Shown: one piece after another, positions 9,313 through 17,160 of the stretch
Layout: each line of letters opens with the position of its first letter
Numbering within the stretch: position 1 is the stretch's first letter
Source of the DNA: Astrobacterium formosum
GTDB lineage: Bacteria > Pseudomonadota > Alphaproteobacteria > Rhizobiales > Xanthobacteraceae
Direction of reading: 5' to 3'
NCBI GenBank assembly: GCA_030848545.1
Contig: JAVDCA010000012.1
Span: 62,001-126,000 of the forward strand
Length of the DNA: 64,000 bases
Notes under the pieces: generated by a model
The model's database searches: none
Told to the model about the DNA's origin: nothing
Seen by the model: only the letters and a program-made list of their open reading frames with translations
Position numbers and translations under genes: made by a program

Positions 9313-9394
9313 GGCATCCTCGGAAGCGAACGGGGCGGCTGCCGCCCCGTTCTCTGCGATCATGTCAGTTCAGCCGGCAACCCGCCAGGGCCGG

Positions 9395-10165
9395 TCAGCT
9401 GCGGGCGGCGTACCTGCCGACGTAGTGGACGTTCGGCTTGGTGCCCTTCTCCTCCTGCAAGCGGAACGACTTCTGCGTCTTGAGGATCTTGGAGATCTCC
9501 GAGTTCGGATCTTCCTGGTCGCCGAAGATGCGCGCTTTCGCCGGGCAGGCCTCGACGCAGGCGGGCGCGAGGCCGTTGCTGACCCGGTGATAGCAGAACG
9601 TGCACTTCTCGACGACGCCGGCCTTGCGGACGGGATCGACGTCGCCGGCGGCCCACTGGTTCATCGCCGGCGTCTTCGCGCCGGCCGCCTTGGCGGTCTC
9701 AAGGCCCGAGGCGGTGCAGCCCGGGATCGCCGACGACGCATCGGCCCAATAGGGCTGCGGATCGCTTTCGCGGCCGTTGAAGCTGATGACGCTGTAGCCA
9801 TCGCCCGAGAGACTGCCGTCCCCCAGCTTCACCTGGCTGTACGGACAGGCCGTCTGGCAGGACTGGCAACCGATGCACAGGGCATCGTCGTGCATGGTGA
9901 TGCCTTCCGGCGTCTTGTACATCGCCTTGGGCGTGACCGGACACGCGGTGACGCAGGCGGCATTGCTGCAGTGGTTGCACAGCACGGGCATCGCCGTATG
10001 CGTCACCTTGGGGAACTTGCCCTCGGTCTTGAGCAGGAAGTCGGCCCAGTTGAACGACTGGCCGTTGGCGCGCGTGCGCGTGTTGTTCTCGGCCTTGCAG
10101 GCGATGGCGCAGATGCCGCAACCGACACAGCGCTGCAGGTCGATGACCATTCCGAGACGTGCCAT
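9395..10165 (-). CDS. arrB: Four-cluster [4Fe-4S] ferredoxin subunit of ArrA-type oxidoreductase
   Basis: 256 residues with four cysteine motifs for [4Fe-4S] clusters. The first is C13-C16-C19-C23 (CVGCGICAIAC). The others are the 'CNHCSNAACVTACP', 'CIGCQSCQTACP' and 'CTFCYHRVSN...CVEACP' clusters. There is no signal peptide, as expected for a subunit exported together with its Tat-bearing partner. It transfers electrons between the molybdenum subunit and the membrane pool. It begins 27 bases after the large subunit stop. No NrfD-type membrane anchor gene is adjacent, so its electron partner is unknown. Confidence 0.82.
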   Translation of the reverse strand: MARLGMVIDLQRCVGCGICAIACKAENNTRTRANGQSFNWADFLLKTEGKFPKVTHTAMPVLCNHCSNAACVTACPVTPKAMYKTPEGITMHDDALCIGCQSCQTACPYSQVKLGDGSLSGDGYSVISFNGRESDPQPYWADASSAIPGCTASGLETAKAAGAKTPAMNQWAAGDVDPVRKAGVVEKCTFCYHRVSNGLAPACVEACPAKARIFGDQEDPNSEISKILKTQKSFRLQEEKGTKPNVHYVGRYAARS

Positions 10166-10192
10166 CTTGATTCTCCTTCAGCTCGGTTGCGA

Positions 10193-12733
10193 TCAGGCTT
10201 TTTCGATGCGGACGCCGGTGAAGCCGCCGTTGCGGGCGGTGGCGCCGGAGAGCCGGTCGTAGTCGTCGACCAGGATGTCGTTGTTGTTGCCGCCGCGCGG
10301 CGTCTTGCCGTACGCCTTGGCGGCGACGCGGCCGTAGGCCCAGTGGCCCTGACCGTAGCACTTGGTGACGGTGCCGGGTCTGACCCCCTCCCACAGCTTG
10401 ACCTTGGTGACGATCGAACCCGACGGCGAGGTGACGCGAACGGTGTCACCCGTCTTGACCTTGAGCTTCTGGCCGTCCGCGGGGTTGATCTTCAGGACGT
10501 CGTCCCAGGACACGTCGCCCGGGTCGACCTTCTTGAACTCCTGGTACCAGGTAGTGTTGGCCGAGCGGCCCTCGCGGTTGAGTCGCGATTTGTAGTCGAT
10601 GAAGGTGAACGGATAGTCCTTCTCGCTGCCGTGCCGCTTGGGCGGTTCGTAATGCGGCACGAAGGCGACTTCGCCGCGCGCGACATAGCCCGACACGTCG
10701 AGCACGTCGTCGATTGTCGCCTTGTGCTTTTCGGCGTGGGTGGCGAGGCCCTTCTTGAGCGTCTCGCTGTAGAACTCGAACTTCTTGGTGGCGGTGTTGA
10801 ACTTGCCGCCCCAACCCTTCTTGAACTTGTACTTCTCGCCGACATAGATGCCCTTCTTCTTGAAGTCGGCCCAGCCTTCGAGCTTGGTGCCCGGCAGCGG
10901 CTTCTCCGGCTTCCACAAAGGCGCGCTCGAGATCTTGGCGGCGATTTCGGCGAATTCCTTTTCATTGGCCGGAGTGGCGCCGGTCTCCGGGTCCTTGAAC
11001 GAGGCGTAGTAGTCAAACAAGTTCGGGAAGCCCTTCGCCTTGAGTTTGGCGGCGAGCAGCCAGACGACCTCGGTCTCCTCCTGCTTGACGTCCCACAGCC
11101 GCTTTCCGACCTGCTGCTGGATGGACGCATAGCCGTAGGTGTTACCCATGTTGGTGATGACCGACAGGCCTTCGGCGGGGTTCATGGTCGCGGGCAAGAC
11201 GATGTCGGCGAACTGGGTCATCTCCGACGGGTTGGTGACCATGTGGGCGAAGAACGGTACTGCCGCGAGCGCCTTGTCCCAGCGCTGCGGGTTGGTGGCC
11301 GAGAAGTTGAAGTTGCTCCACGACGAGAGCAGCACCTTGACCGCGCCCGGGTCCTTGAGCATGCCGTTGGCGACATTGTTGGTGACGACGCCGCCGCCCG
11401 GCTTCGCGCCCATCATGGCCGGCATGTTCTTGTCACCGCGGCCGTCGATCTTCTTGCCGTGGGGCCCTTTGGCGATGTTGTCGAGGAAGGCGTCGGGTTT
11501 CGGGAACTTGCCGGTCGGCACGCTCGAACTCTGCAGCATGCCGCCTTCGACGTCGACCGACCCGAGGACGCCGTTGAGGGCGTGCACCGCCATGGCGGCG
11601 TAGGTGCCGCGCGGCGTCATGGCGGCTCCCGGACCCATCCACACCGCGACCTTCGGCGCCGCCTTGCCCATGGCCTTGGCGACACGGATGATCTGCGCCG
11701 CCGGAATCAGCGTCTCCTTCTCGGCCCATGCGGGCGTGCGGTCCTTGAGCTCGATATTCCACCACTTGACGAGGCCGTGGGTCTCCTTCTCCTCGAAGGC
11801 ACCCTCCGCGACCGTCTTGCCGGCGACGAACAAGTTCTTGCCGGCCTTGAAGTCGCCGACGAATTCCTTGTTCCATAGGCCCTGGGTCAAGAGCACATGG
11901 GCGATGGCGCCGGCGAGTGCCCCGTCGGTGCCGGGCTTGATCGGCAGCCATTCGTGCGCCTTGGAGGCCGCGCTGGACAGCCGCGGATCGACCGCGATCA
12001 CGGTGCCGCGCTTCAGGATGTCGCCGAACTTGTTGATGGTGTTCGGGACCTGCCGATTGGACGACAGCGGATCACAGCCCCAGACGACCAGGCACATGGT
12101 GTTGGCGAGGTCGTAGTCGCGGTAGCCGAAGAATCCTTGCGTCAGGCCGGGCCCCATTTTCTCGGCCTCGGCACAGATGGCGCTGTGGGAGAAATAGTTG
12201 GTGGTGCCGAACACCTTCGGCAGCGTACCGTAGAGCAGTTCGGTCGAGGTCGACGAGTAGCGACCGCGGATGTAGCAGAGCTTGTCGGTTTCGCCGTTCC
12301 GGCGCAGCTCCATCATCTTGTCGGCGACGATGTCGAGGGCTTCGTCCCAGGTGATCGGCACGAACTTCGGATCGATGCCGCGACCTTTCTGCGGATTGGT
12401 GCGCTTCATCGGCACCTTGATGCGGTCGGGGTCGTAGGCCTGTTGCGGGATCAGATGACCGCGCGGGCAGCAGTAACCGTTGTTGGTCTTGCTCAACGGG
12501 TTGCCGCGCACCCGTACGGCGCGGCCGTCCTGGACGAAGACCTGGATGGCGCACCACTGGGTGCAGCCCTGACACGTGCTCGACACCCATTCGCCGGCCG
12601 GAGCTCCCGCCTGCTTGGCCTTTCGGATCACCATGGCGTTGGTCACCGGCGCCGCAGAGAGCGGTAAGCCGGCCATCAGGAGGCCGCCGGCGCTCGCTGA
12701 CACCTGGATGAAAGCTCGTCGGGTGAGTCTCAT
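10193..12733 (-). CDS. arrA: Molybdopterin oxidoreductase large subunit, arsenate respiratory reductase (ArrA/ArxA) clade
   Basis: 846 residues, the ArrA size. A Tat signal (TRRAFIQVSA) heads the protein. Cys54-x2-Cys57-x3-Cys61-x27-Cys89 binds the [4Fe-4S] cluster. The stretch 'SHSAICAEAEKMGPG' supplies Cys187 as probable molybdenum ligand. Residues I remember as the arsenate pocket of ArrA have counterparts in order: Arg158-Tyr159 (within RGRY), His183, Lys192 and Tyr204 (YRDYD). As I recall, the RGRY motif favours ArrA over the arsenite-oxidising ArxA, which has a GRGWG-like motif there. A GGAGG site lies 8-9 bases upstream of the ATG. Direction of catalysis cannot be proved from sequence; an uncharacterised clade next to Arr/Arx remains possible. 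Confidence 0.75.
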   Translation of the reverse strand: MRLTRRAFIQVSASAGGLLMAGLPLSAAPVTNAMVIRKAKQAGAPAGEWVSSTCQGCTQWCAIQVFVQDGRAVRVRGNPLSKTNNGYCCPRGHLIPQQAYDPDRIKVPMKRTNPQKGRGIDPKFVPITWDEALDIVADKMMELRRNGETDKLCYIRGRYSSTSTELLYGTLPKVFGTTNYFSHSAICAEAEKMGPGLTQGFFGYRDYDLANTMCLVVWGCDPLSSNRQVPNTINKFGDILKRGTVIAVDPRLSSAASKAHEWLPIKPGTDGALAGAIAHVLLTQGLWNKEFVGDFKAGKNLFVAGKTVAEGAFEEKETHGLVKWWNIELKDRTPAWAEKETLIPAAQIIRVAKAMGKAAPKVAVWMGPGAAMTPRGTYAAMAVHALNGVLGSVDVEGGMLQSSSVPTGKFPKPDAFLDNIAKGPHGKKIDGRGDKNMPAMMGAKPGGGVVTNNVANGMLKDPGAVKVLLSSWSNFNFSATNPQRWDKALAAVPFFAHMVTNPSEMTQFADIVLPATMNPAEGLSVITNMGNTYGYASIQQQVGKRLWDVKQEETEVVWLLAAKLKAKGFPNLFDYYASFKDPETGATPANEKEFAEIAAKISSAPLWKPEKPLPGTKLEGWADFKKKGIYVGEKYKFKKGWGGKFNTATKKFEFYSETLKKGLATHAEKHKATIDDVLDVSGYVARGEVAFVPHYEPPKRHGSEKDYPFTFIDYKSRLNREGRSANTTWYQEFKKVDPGDVSWDDVLKINPADGQKLKVKTGDTVRVTSPSGSIVTKVKLWEGVRPGTVTKCYGQGHWAYGRVAAKAYGKTPRGGNNNDILVDDYDRLSGATARNGGFTGVRIEKA

Positions 12734-12749
12734 GAATACGCCTCCTTCG

Positions 12750-12763
12750 CCGCAGCGCTGCGG
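12750..12763. promoter_or_regulatory. Perfect palindrome in arrA leader
   Basis: CCGCAGCGCTGCGG is a perfect 14-base palindrome 17 bases upstream of the arrA start codon, just before its ribosome-binding site. It could act as an operator or as a small RNA hairpin in the leader. Confidence 0.4.
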
Positions 12764-12924
12764 ACATGGGGACCCGGTCGTCGTTGATCGGTCGGGGGCG
12801 TTCGACAGATTAGATACGTTCCAGGGCGATCAGTTCGCTTTGATAAAACGCAATGCAAGCATGTATTCGCTGAATAAAAGACGACGCTGCTCCTTTTTAG
12901 ACTGAGGTATTGGGTCGGCGATCC

Positions 12925-12974
12925 CAGTAACTACTTGGTAACAGCAGATGTATACTTGTTACCAAACAGTAACA
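12925..12974. promoter_or_regulatory. Operator-like array of GTAAC half-sites in the arr divergent intergenic region
   Basis: TTGGTAACA (12935-12943) and TGTTACCAA (12957-12965) form a perfect 9-bp inverted repeat with a 13-base spacer. Further GTAAC copies lie at 12927-12931 and 12969-12973, each exactly 11 bases from the neighbouring half-site, so four half-sites sit on one helical face. The array lies between the leftward arr operon and the rightward binding-protein/kinase/regulator operon, and could control either or both. Confidence 0.6.
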
Positions 12975-13025
12975 ACGCCCTGCTGCGGGCGCCGGCGCAG
13001 TTTCCGATCTGCTATGATATTCAGC

Positions 13026-13862
13026 ATGTTGCGATTTGCGCTCATCTTCGCCGCGGCGTTGTCGTCGCTTGCCCAGGCTGCTTCGGCGGCTGACGGGCCG
13101 ATCCGGTTCGGTCTGACCGCGGCGGTCGTGCGCGAAAACCTCAACCTCTACGAACGCTGGGCCGATTATCTCGGCCGCAAGGTCGGCCGTCCGGTCGAGT
13201 TCGTGCAGCGGCGCACCTATCGTGAGGCGATAGAACTCCTGCGCACCGGCGAGCACGACTTCTCCTGGGTGTGCTCTTTCCCTTATGCGAAGTATCGCGA
13301 CGAAAAATTCTTCGGGCTGATGGCGGTTCCGGTGTTCGAGGGCAAGCCGCTCTATCGTGCCTATCTGATCGTCCACAAGGACAGCCCGATCCGCACATTC
13401 GAGGAACTGCAGGGGCGCGTGTTCGCCTATTCGGAGCCCGACTCCAACACCGGTTACGCGGTGCCGCGGCAAATGTTGTTCGATGCCGGCAAGAATCCCG
13501 ACCGCTTCTTCCGCCAGACCTTCTTCACCTACAGCCACACGGAAACCATCGAGGCGGTGGCCGAACGGGTCGCGGACGGCGCGTCGGTGGATTCCTACGT
13601 ATGGGAGTATCTCGCCCGGCGCGAACCGCGGTTGACGGCCAACACCCGCATCATCAGCCGCTCGAAAGACTACGGGTTTCCGCCGCTGGTCTACCGGTCC
13701 GGCATCGACGAGGCGCTGCGGCAGCGCATGACCGACGCCCTTCTCGGAATGGACCAGGATTCGGAAGGGCGGGCCCTGCTCGACGAACTGGTGCTCGACC
13801 GCTTCTCGGCCGCCTCGCCGAGCCTGTTCGACGGCGTCAGCCTCAATCTCGAACGACGCTGA
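13026..13862 (+). CDS. PhnD-like periplasmic oxyanion-binding sensor protein (ArrT/ArxX type)
   Basis: A 278-residue protein with signal peptide (MLRFALIFAAALSSLAQAASA) and a phosphate/phosphonate-binding fold: 'IRFGLTAAVVREN', 'YSEPDSNTGYAVPRQML' and 'TFFTYSHTETIEAVAE'. Its only cysteine, Cys83 in 'SWVCSFPY', aligns with the single cysteine of the paralogous AioX, the proposed arsenite ligand in that family. It is coupled by TGATG overlap to the histidine kinase, not to ABC permeases, so it is a sensor partner. An in-frame ATG at 13014 is an alternative start; a still longer frame to 12948 would run through the palindromic operator and is unlikely. Confidence 0.78.
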   Translation: MLRFALIFAAALSSLAQAASAADGPIRFGLTAAVVRENLNLYERWADYLGRKVGRPVEFVQRRTYREAIELLRTGEHDFSWVCSFPYAKYRDEKFFGLMAVPVFEGKPLYRAYLIVHKDSPIRTFEELQGRVFAYSEPDSNTGYAVPRQMLFDAGKNPDRFFRQTFFTYSHTETIEAVAERVADGASVDSYVWEYLARREPRLTANTRIISRSKDYGFPPLVYRSGIDEALRQRMTDALLGMDQDSEGRALLDELVLDRFSAASPSLFDGVSLNLERR

Positions 13863-15313
13863 TGCGCCGCGTTCCGCTCAGCTTGTCGATCAAGCTGCCA
13901 CTGGTCCTCAGCGTCGTTGTCTCGGTCGTGGCCGCAACCATCGGCGTCGCCATGTTGGACCGTGATCGCCAGCGGCTGCGCGAGGAGCTCAACGGCCGCG
14001 CCGTGCTGCTCGCCCGAACCGTGGCGGCGATCGCTCCCGAACCGGTGCTGCGAGGCGATCCCTGGGCACTGTTCAAGTCGCTGCGCCAGAGCGTGCGCGG
14101 GCCGGAGAGTGCCCGCGAAAAGGCGCTGATCTCCGCCATGGTGCTCGATCCCCAAGGCCGCGTGCTCGCACATCTGGAACCGGCTGCTTTTCCGATCGGG
14201 CTACCGGTGATGCGGCCGGATTCGCCCGAGTGGCCGCGCCTGCAGGCCGAGCTCGCCGCCCGCGTTCCCGACGTATTCGAAGGTGACGGGTTCGTCGAGG
14301 GTGTCGCTCCGGTACAGGCGAGCGGCTATACGGTCGGTCTGGCGCGGGTGCGCCTGTCCACCGGCGAACTCGACCAGCAGACCGCGGCGGCGGCCACAAC
14401 CGTGCTGCTGCTGTCGGTCGGTATGGCGGTGATCGGCATCATCCTGGGAGCGGCATGGTCGATCCGCACCCTGCGCCCACTGCGGCTGCTGAGCCGGTCG
14501 ATGTACGACCTTGGTCGCGGTATCTTCCGTCCCCTGCAGGTGTCCCGCCGGGACGAGATCGGCCAGCTCGCCATCAGTTTCAACGAAATGGCGGCGGAGA
14601 TCGAGGACAAACGGCGCCTTCAAAGCGAGGTCGCCGCCAACGAAAAGGTGCTGGCCCTGGGGCGCATCGCCGCCGGCGTCGCCCACGAGGTCAACAATCC
14701 GCTCGCCGGCATGCTCAACTGCCTGTCGACCTTGCGCGCCGAGAAGAACGATCCGGCGCTGGTGGCACGCTATCTGCCGCTGATCGAGAGCGGCTTGCGC
14801 AAGATCGAAGCGCTGGTGAAGGACCTGCTCATCGAGTTGCGTGTCGAGGATGCGCGCGAGATCGTGGACTCCGGCTGCCTCGAGGATGTGCGCGACCTGG
14901 TCAATGCCGAGATCGATCCACGCCTGATCGAATTCGTCTGGGACAACCGGCTCGGCGCCGACGACCTCTTCAACGGCCCCAAGATGCAGCAGATCCTGCT
15001 CAATCTGCTGCGCAATGCCGTCCAGGCCATGCCGGACGGTGGCCGGCTTCTGTGTCGTCTGCGCCGGGACGGCTCCACGCTCGTTTTCGAGGTCGAAGAC
15101 ACCGGTCACGGCATTGCGAAGCACGATCTGTCGCGTATTTTCGACCCGTTCTTCACCAGTCGCCCGGCGGGCACCGGTCTTGGCCTGTGGATCGTGTTGC
15201 GGCTGGCCCAGTCGTTGGGGGGCAGCGTCGAGGTCGACAGCGCCCCCGGGCGCGGCACCAAGTTCCGCGTCCGGATTCCGCAGGAGCAGCCACGTGTCCC
15301 GCAGCCAGCCTGA
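13862..15313 (+). CDS. Sensor histidine kinase of the arr-linked regulatory set
   Basis: 483 residues from the ATG overlapping the previous stop (TGATG). Two membrane helices (about 10-31 and 179-200) enclose a periplasmic sensor domain that should contact the binding protein. A HAMP region follows, then the HisKA helix with phospho-accepting His275 in 'AAGVAHEVNNPLAG', an N-box 'NLLRNAVQAM', and ATP-binding 'DTGHGI' and 'GTGLGLWIV' motifs. The arrangement matches AioS/ArxS kinases. The frame is open upstream to 13271 but that region encodes the binding protein in another frame. Confidence 0.85.
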   Translation: MRRVPLSLSIKLPLVLSVVVSVVAATIGVAMLDRDRQRLREELNGRAVLLARTVAAIAPEPVLRGDPWALFKSLRQSVRGPESAREKALISAMVLDPQGRVLAHLEPAAFPIGLPVMRPDSPEWPRLQAELAARVPDVFEGDGFVEGVAPVQASGYTVGLARVRLSTGELDQQTAAAATTVLLLSVGMAVIGIILGAAWSIRTLRPLRLLSRSMYDLGRGIFRPLQVSRRDEIGQLAISFNEMAAEIEDKRRLQSEVAANEKVLALGRIAAGVAHEVNNPLAGMLNCLSTLRAEKNDPALVARYLPLIESGLRKIEALVKDLLIELRVEDAREIVDSGCLEDVRDLVNAEIDPRLIEFVWDNRLGADDLFNGPKMQQILLNLLRNAVQAMPDGGRLLCRLRRDGSTLVFEVEDTGHGIAKHDLSRIFDPFFTSRPAGTGLGLWIVLRLAQSLGGSVEVDSAPGRGTKFRVRIPQEQPRVPQPA

Positions 15314-15851
15314 GGTGGCCAATCCGGTCATGATCGTCGAAGACGACGAACTCATGCGCCTGTCGCTCGAGGACCGCTTCCGTCTGGAGGGGTTCGCGGT
15401 TGTCGCCGCCGGCACCGTTGAAGGCGCACGTTTGCGCCTGGAAGCCGGTGTGCGTCCGAGCATCGTCCTCACCGACGTGCGCCTGCCGGACGGCAGCGGC
15501 ATCGCCGTCTTCGAATTGTGCCGCGCGCTGCTGCCGGGTGTTCCGGTCATCGTCATGACGGCGTTCGGCTCCGTGTCGGACGCCGTCCGCCTCGTCAAGG
15601 CCGGCGCGCTCGACTACGTGGAAAAGCCGTTCGATCTCGATGCCCTGATCGAGACCGTTCGCATGACGGTGAGCAGCAGCGACGGCGGCGAACGCGGATT
15701 GCGTGACAGCGTCGAGGAGGCGGAACGCGCCGCCATCCTCGAAGCGCTGGTCCGTAACGGCTGGGCGATCTCCAGGACGGCGGACGTCCTGGGCATTTCC
15801 CGCAAGAATTTGTGGGAGAAAATGCGCCGCTACCGCATCGAGCGGCAATGA
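15294..15851 (+). CDS. Response regulator with receiver and Fis-type HTH but no AAA+ domain
   Basis: 185 residues starting at GTG 15294, chosen because GGAG lies 7 bases before it; it overlaps the kinase gene by 20 bases. The receiver domain has acidic residues at 17-18, phospho-accepting Asp61 (LTDVRLPDGSG), Thr89 and Lys111. Residues about 147-182 form a Fis-type helix-turn-helix (ISRTADVLGISRKNLWEKMR). The size and two-domain plan resemble PrrA/RegA. The C-terminal HTH is strikingly similar to that of the sigma-54 activator AioR encoded downstream (TTLWEKMRRLGI), yet the central ATPase domain is absent, so it cannot itself activate sigma-54 polymerase. Confidence 0.85.
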   Translation: MSRSQPEVANPVMIVEDDELMRLSLEDRFRLEGFAVVAAGTVEGARLRLEAGVRPSIVLTDVRLPDGSGIAVFELCRALLPGVPVIVMTAFGSVSDAVRLVKAGALDYVEKPFDLDALIETVRMTVSSSDGGERGLRDSVEEAERAAILEALVRNGWAISRTADVLGISRKNLWEKMRRYRIERQ

Positions 15852-15861
15852 TGTGGTTCGG

Positions 15862-15966
15862 CTAGGGCGTTTTCCGGCGAAGTGGATCCCGGTTCGCCGA
15901 AGAAAAAGCGTCAACTCAAGAGTCTAGAGCGCGGCCCTATTCCTTCCAATCGGGCTGCGCTCTAGG
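15862..15966 (+). repeat. Dispersed Hyphomicrobiales intergenic repeat with two hairpins
   Basis: The segment reads as the repeat type beginning GCGTTTTCCGGCGAAGTGG and ending CTAGAGCGC that is common between genes in Bradyrhizobium, Rhodopseudomonas and relatives (recognised from memory). CGGCGAA (15875-15881) pairs with TTCGCCG (15893-15899). CTAGAGCGCGGCCC (15924-15937) pairs with GGGCTGCGCTCTAG (15952-15965) with one wobble. The second hairpin could stop transcription of the regulatory operon. From 15967 to 16301 I see no gene; a small ATGCG/CGCAT hairpin lies at 16144-16159 in an AT-richer stretch that may hold the aioX promoter. Confidence 0.7.
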
Positions 15967-16301
15967 CGAAGCACTTCGCCATGTCCTCCTTACGGCGGCG
16001 CAATCGGCCACCTTCGCGACTTCGACCAGGTCGATCCATCGCAGCGAGCCGTCCCGTCTCAGAGGAGACGCGCGGCTGCAAGTCGTGTCGGCTCGGCCAG
16101 CGCGGAGAGCATCATGATAGGGTTAATATTCGTATAGTCGCCTATGCGCAATAACGCATTAAAGGTTTGCTCCGGCACAAGCTCTCGAACCAGCGTCATT
16201 GGCTCGACACACATGGGGGAATTTACTTAGAATTCGACTAAAGAGCCGGTAGACCGGCGACGCGCCGCAAAGGGAGGGGTGCCCTGTCTTCCATCGCCGA
16301 T

Positions 16302-17156
16302 GTGGACCGGCGACGGCTGCTTCTGAGCGGCCTCGCCGCCGCGGCTATGTCTGGGTCCGGGCGGGCCGCAACATCTTCCGGGGTTCTGAGCTTCGGCCTG
16401 ACGCCTGTATTCCTGACCTCGGACCTGGAACTGCTCGACGGCCTCAAAAACTATCTCGAAGCCGCGACGGCGCGGTCCGTACGCTTGGTTCTGCGCCGGA
16501 CTTACCAGGAGATCACCAGTCTTCTCATATCCAACCAGCTCGCCGCCGCCTGGATTTGCGGCTACCCGTTCGTGGTCAATCGTACCGCACTCGATCTCGT
16601 CGCCGTCCCGCTCCGGCGGGGTCGGCCTCTCTATCAATCGTATCTCATCACCGAGCAGGACCGAACCGGTTCCGACATCGCAGCGCTCAAGGGCGACGTC
16701 CATGCGTTTTCGGACCCCGATTCCAACTCCGGATTTCTGGTCACGCGGACGCTGCTGGCCGAAATGAGCGTTCGCCCGGAGACGTTCTTTTCCCGCACGT
16801 TCTTCACCTACGGGCATCGCAACGTCGTGCGGGCCGTCGCCTCGGGCTTGGCTCAATCCGGTTCGGTCGACGGCTATGTCTATGATGTGATGGCGGAGCT
16901 GGAGCCGGATCTGACGGGTGCGACGCGCATCATGAGACGATCCGAATGGCTGGGCTTCCCACCCATTGCGGCACCGAAGAACCCCGTCGATCCTGCGGGA
17001 GTAGCGGCATTGAAAGACGCGCTGCTGCGCATGAAAGACGATCCGAGGGGACGCTCGATCCTTGCCATGTTGCGGCTCGACGGTTTTTCCGCCGAACCGC
17101 CGGCACTGTTCGATACGATAGCGGTCAAGGCCGCCTACGTGGCACTGGCGGGCTGA
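16302..17156 (+). CDS. aioX: Arsenite-sensing periplasmic binding protein AioX
   Basis: 284 residues, PhnD-like fold, with an N-terminal RRRLLLSGLAAAAM twin-arginine-type signal. A single cysteine, Cys86 in 'AAWICGYPF', occupies the place of the conserved AioX cysteine implicated in arsenite binding. Motifs 'FSDPDSNSGF' and 'FFTYGHRNVVRA' are shared with the arr-linked paralogue. It is followed four bases later by the kinase gene, and the XSR-BA order is the known aio arrangement. The start is uncertain: GTG 16302 lies 22 bases past an AGGGAGGGG site, while CTG 16284 in the same frame lies at ideal spacing. Confidence 0.86.
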   Translation: MDRRRLLLSGLAAAAMSGSGRAATSSGVLSFGLTPVFLTSDLELLDGLKNYLEAATARSVRLVLRRTYQEITSLLISNQLAAAWICGYPFVVNRTALDLVAVPLRRGRPLYQSYLITEQDRTGSDIAALKGDVHAFSDPDSNSGFLVTRTLLAEMSVRPETFFSRTFFTYGHRNVVRAVASGLAQSGSVDGYVYDVMAELEPDLTGATRIMRRSEWLGFPPIAAPKNPVDPAGVAALKDALLRMKDDPRGRSILAMLRLDGFSAEPPALFDTIAVKAAYVALAG

Positions 17157-17160
17157 ACCG

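Noticed and set aside
9263-11878. 871-codon open frame on the + strand opposite the arr genes
   Set aside because: It is antisense to arrA, arrB and torD, whose proteins are clearly conserved; the + strand translation is low-complexity Arg/Val/Gly/Asp and resembles no protein.
13271-13861. Upstream extension of the first histidine kinase frame
   Set aside because: That DNA encodes the periplasmic binding protein in another frame, and the ATG at 13862 gives a normal kinase N-terminus with a membrane helix.
13026-13862. Phosphonate ABC transporter binding protein (PhnD) as the function of this gene and of 16302-17156
   Set aside because: No phnC or phnE genes accompany either copy; both are coupled to histidine kinases and have the single cysteine expected of AioX-type sensors.
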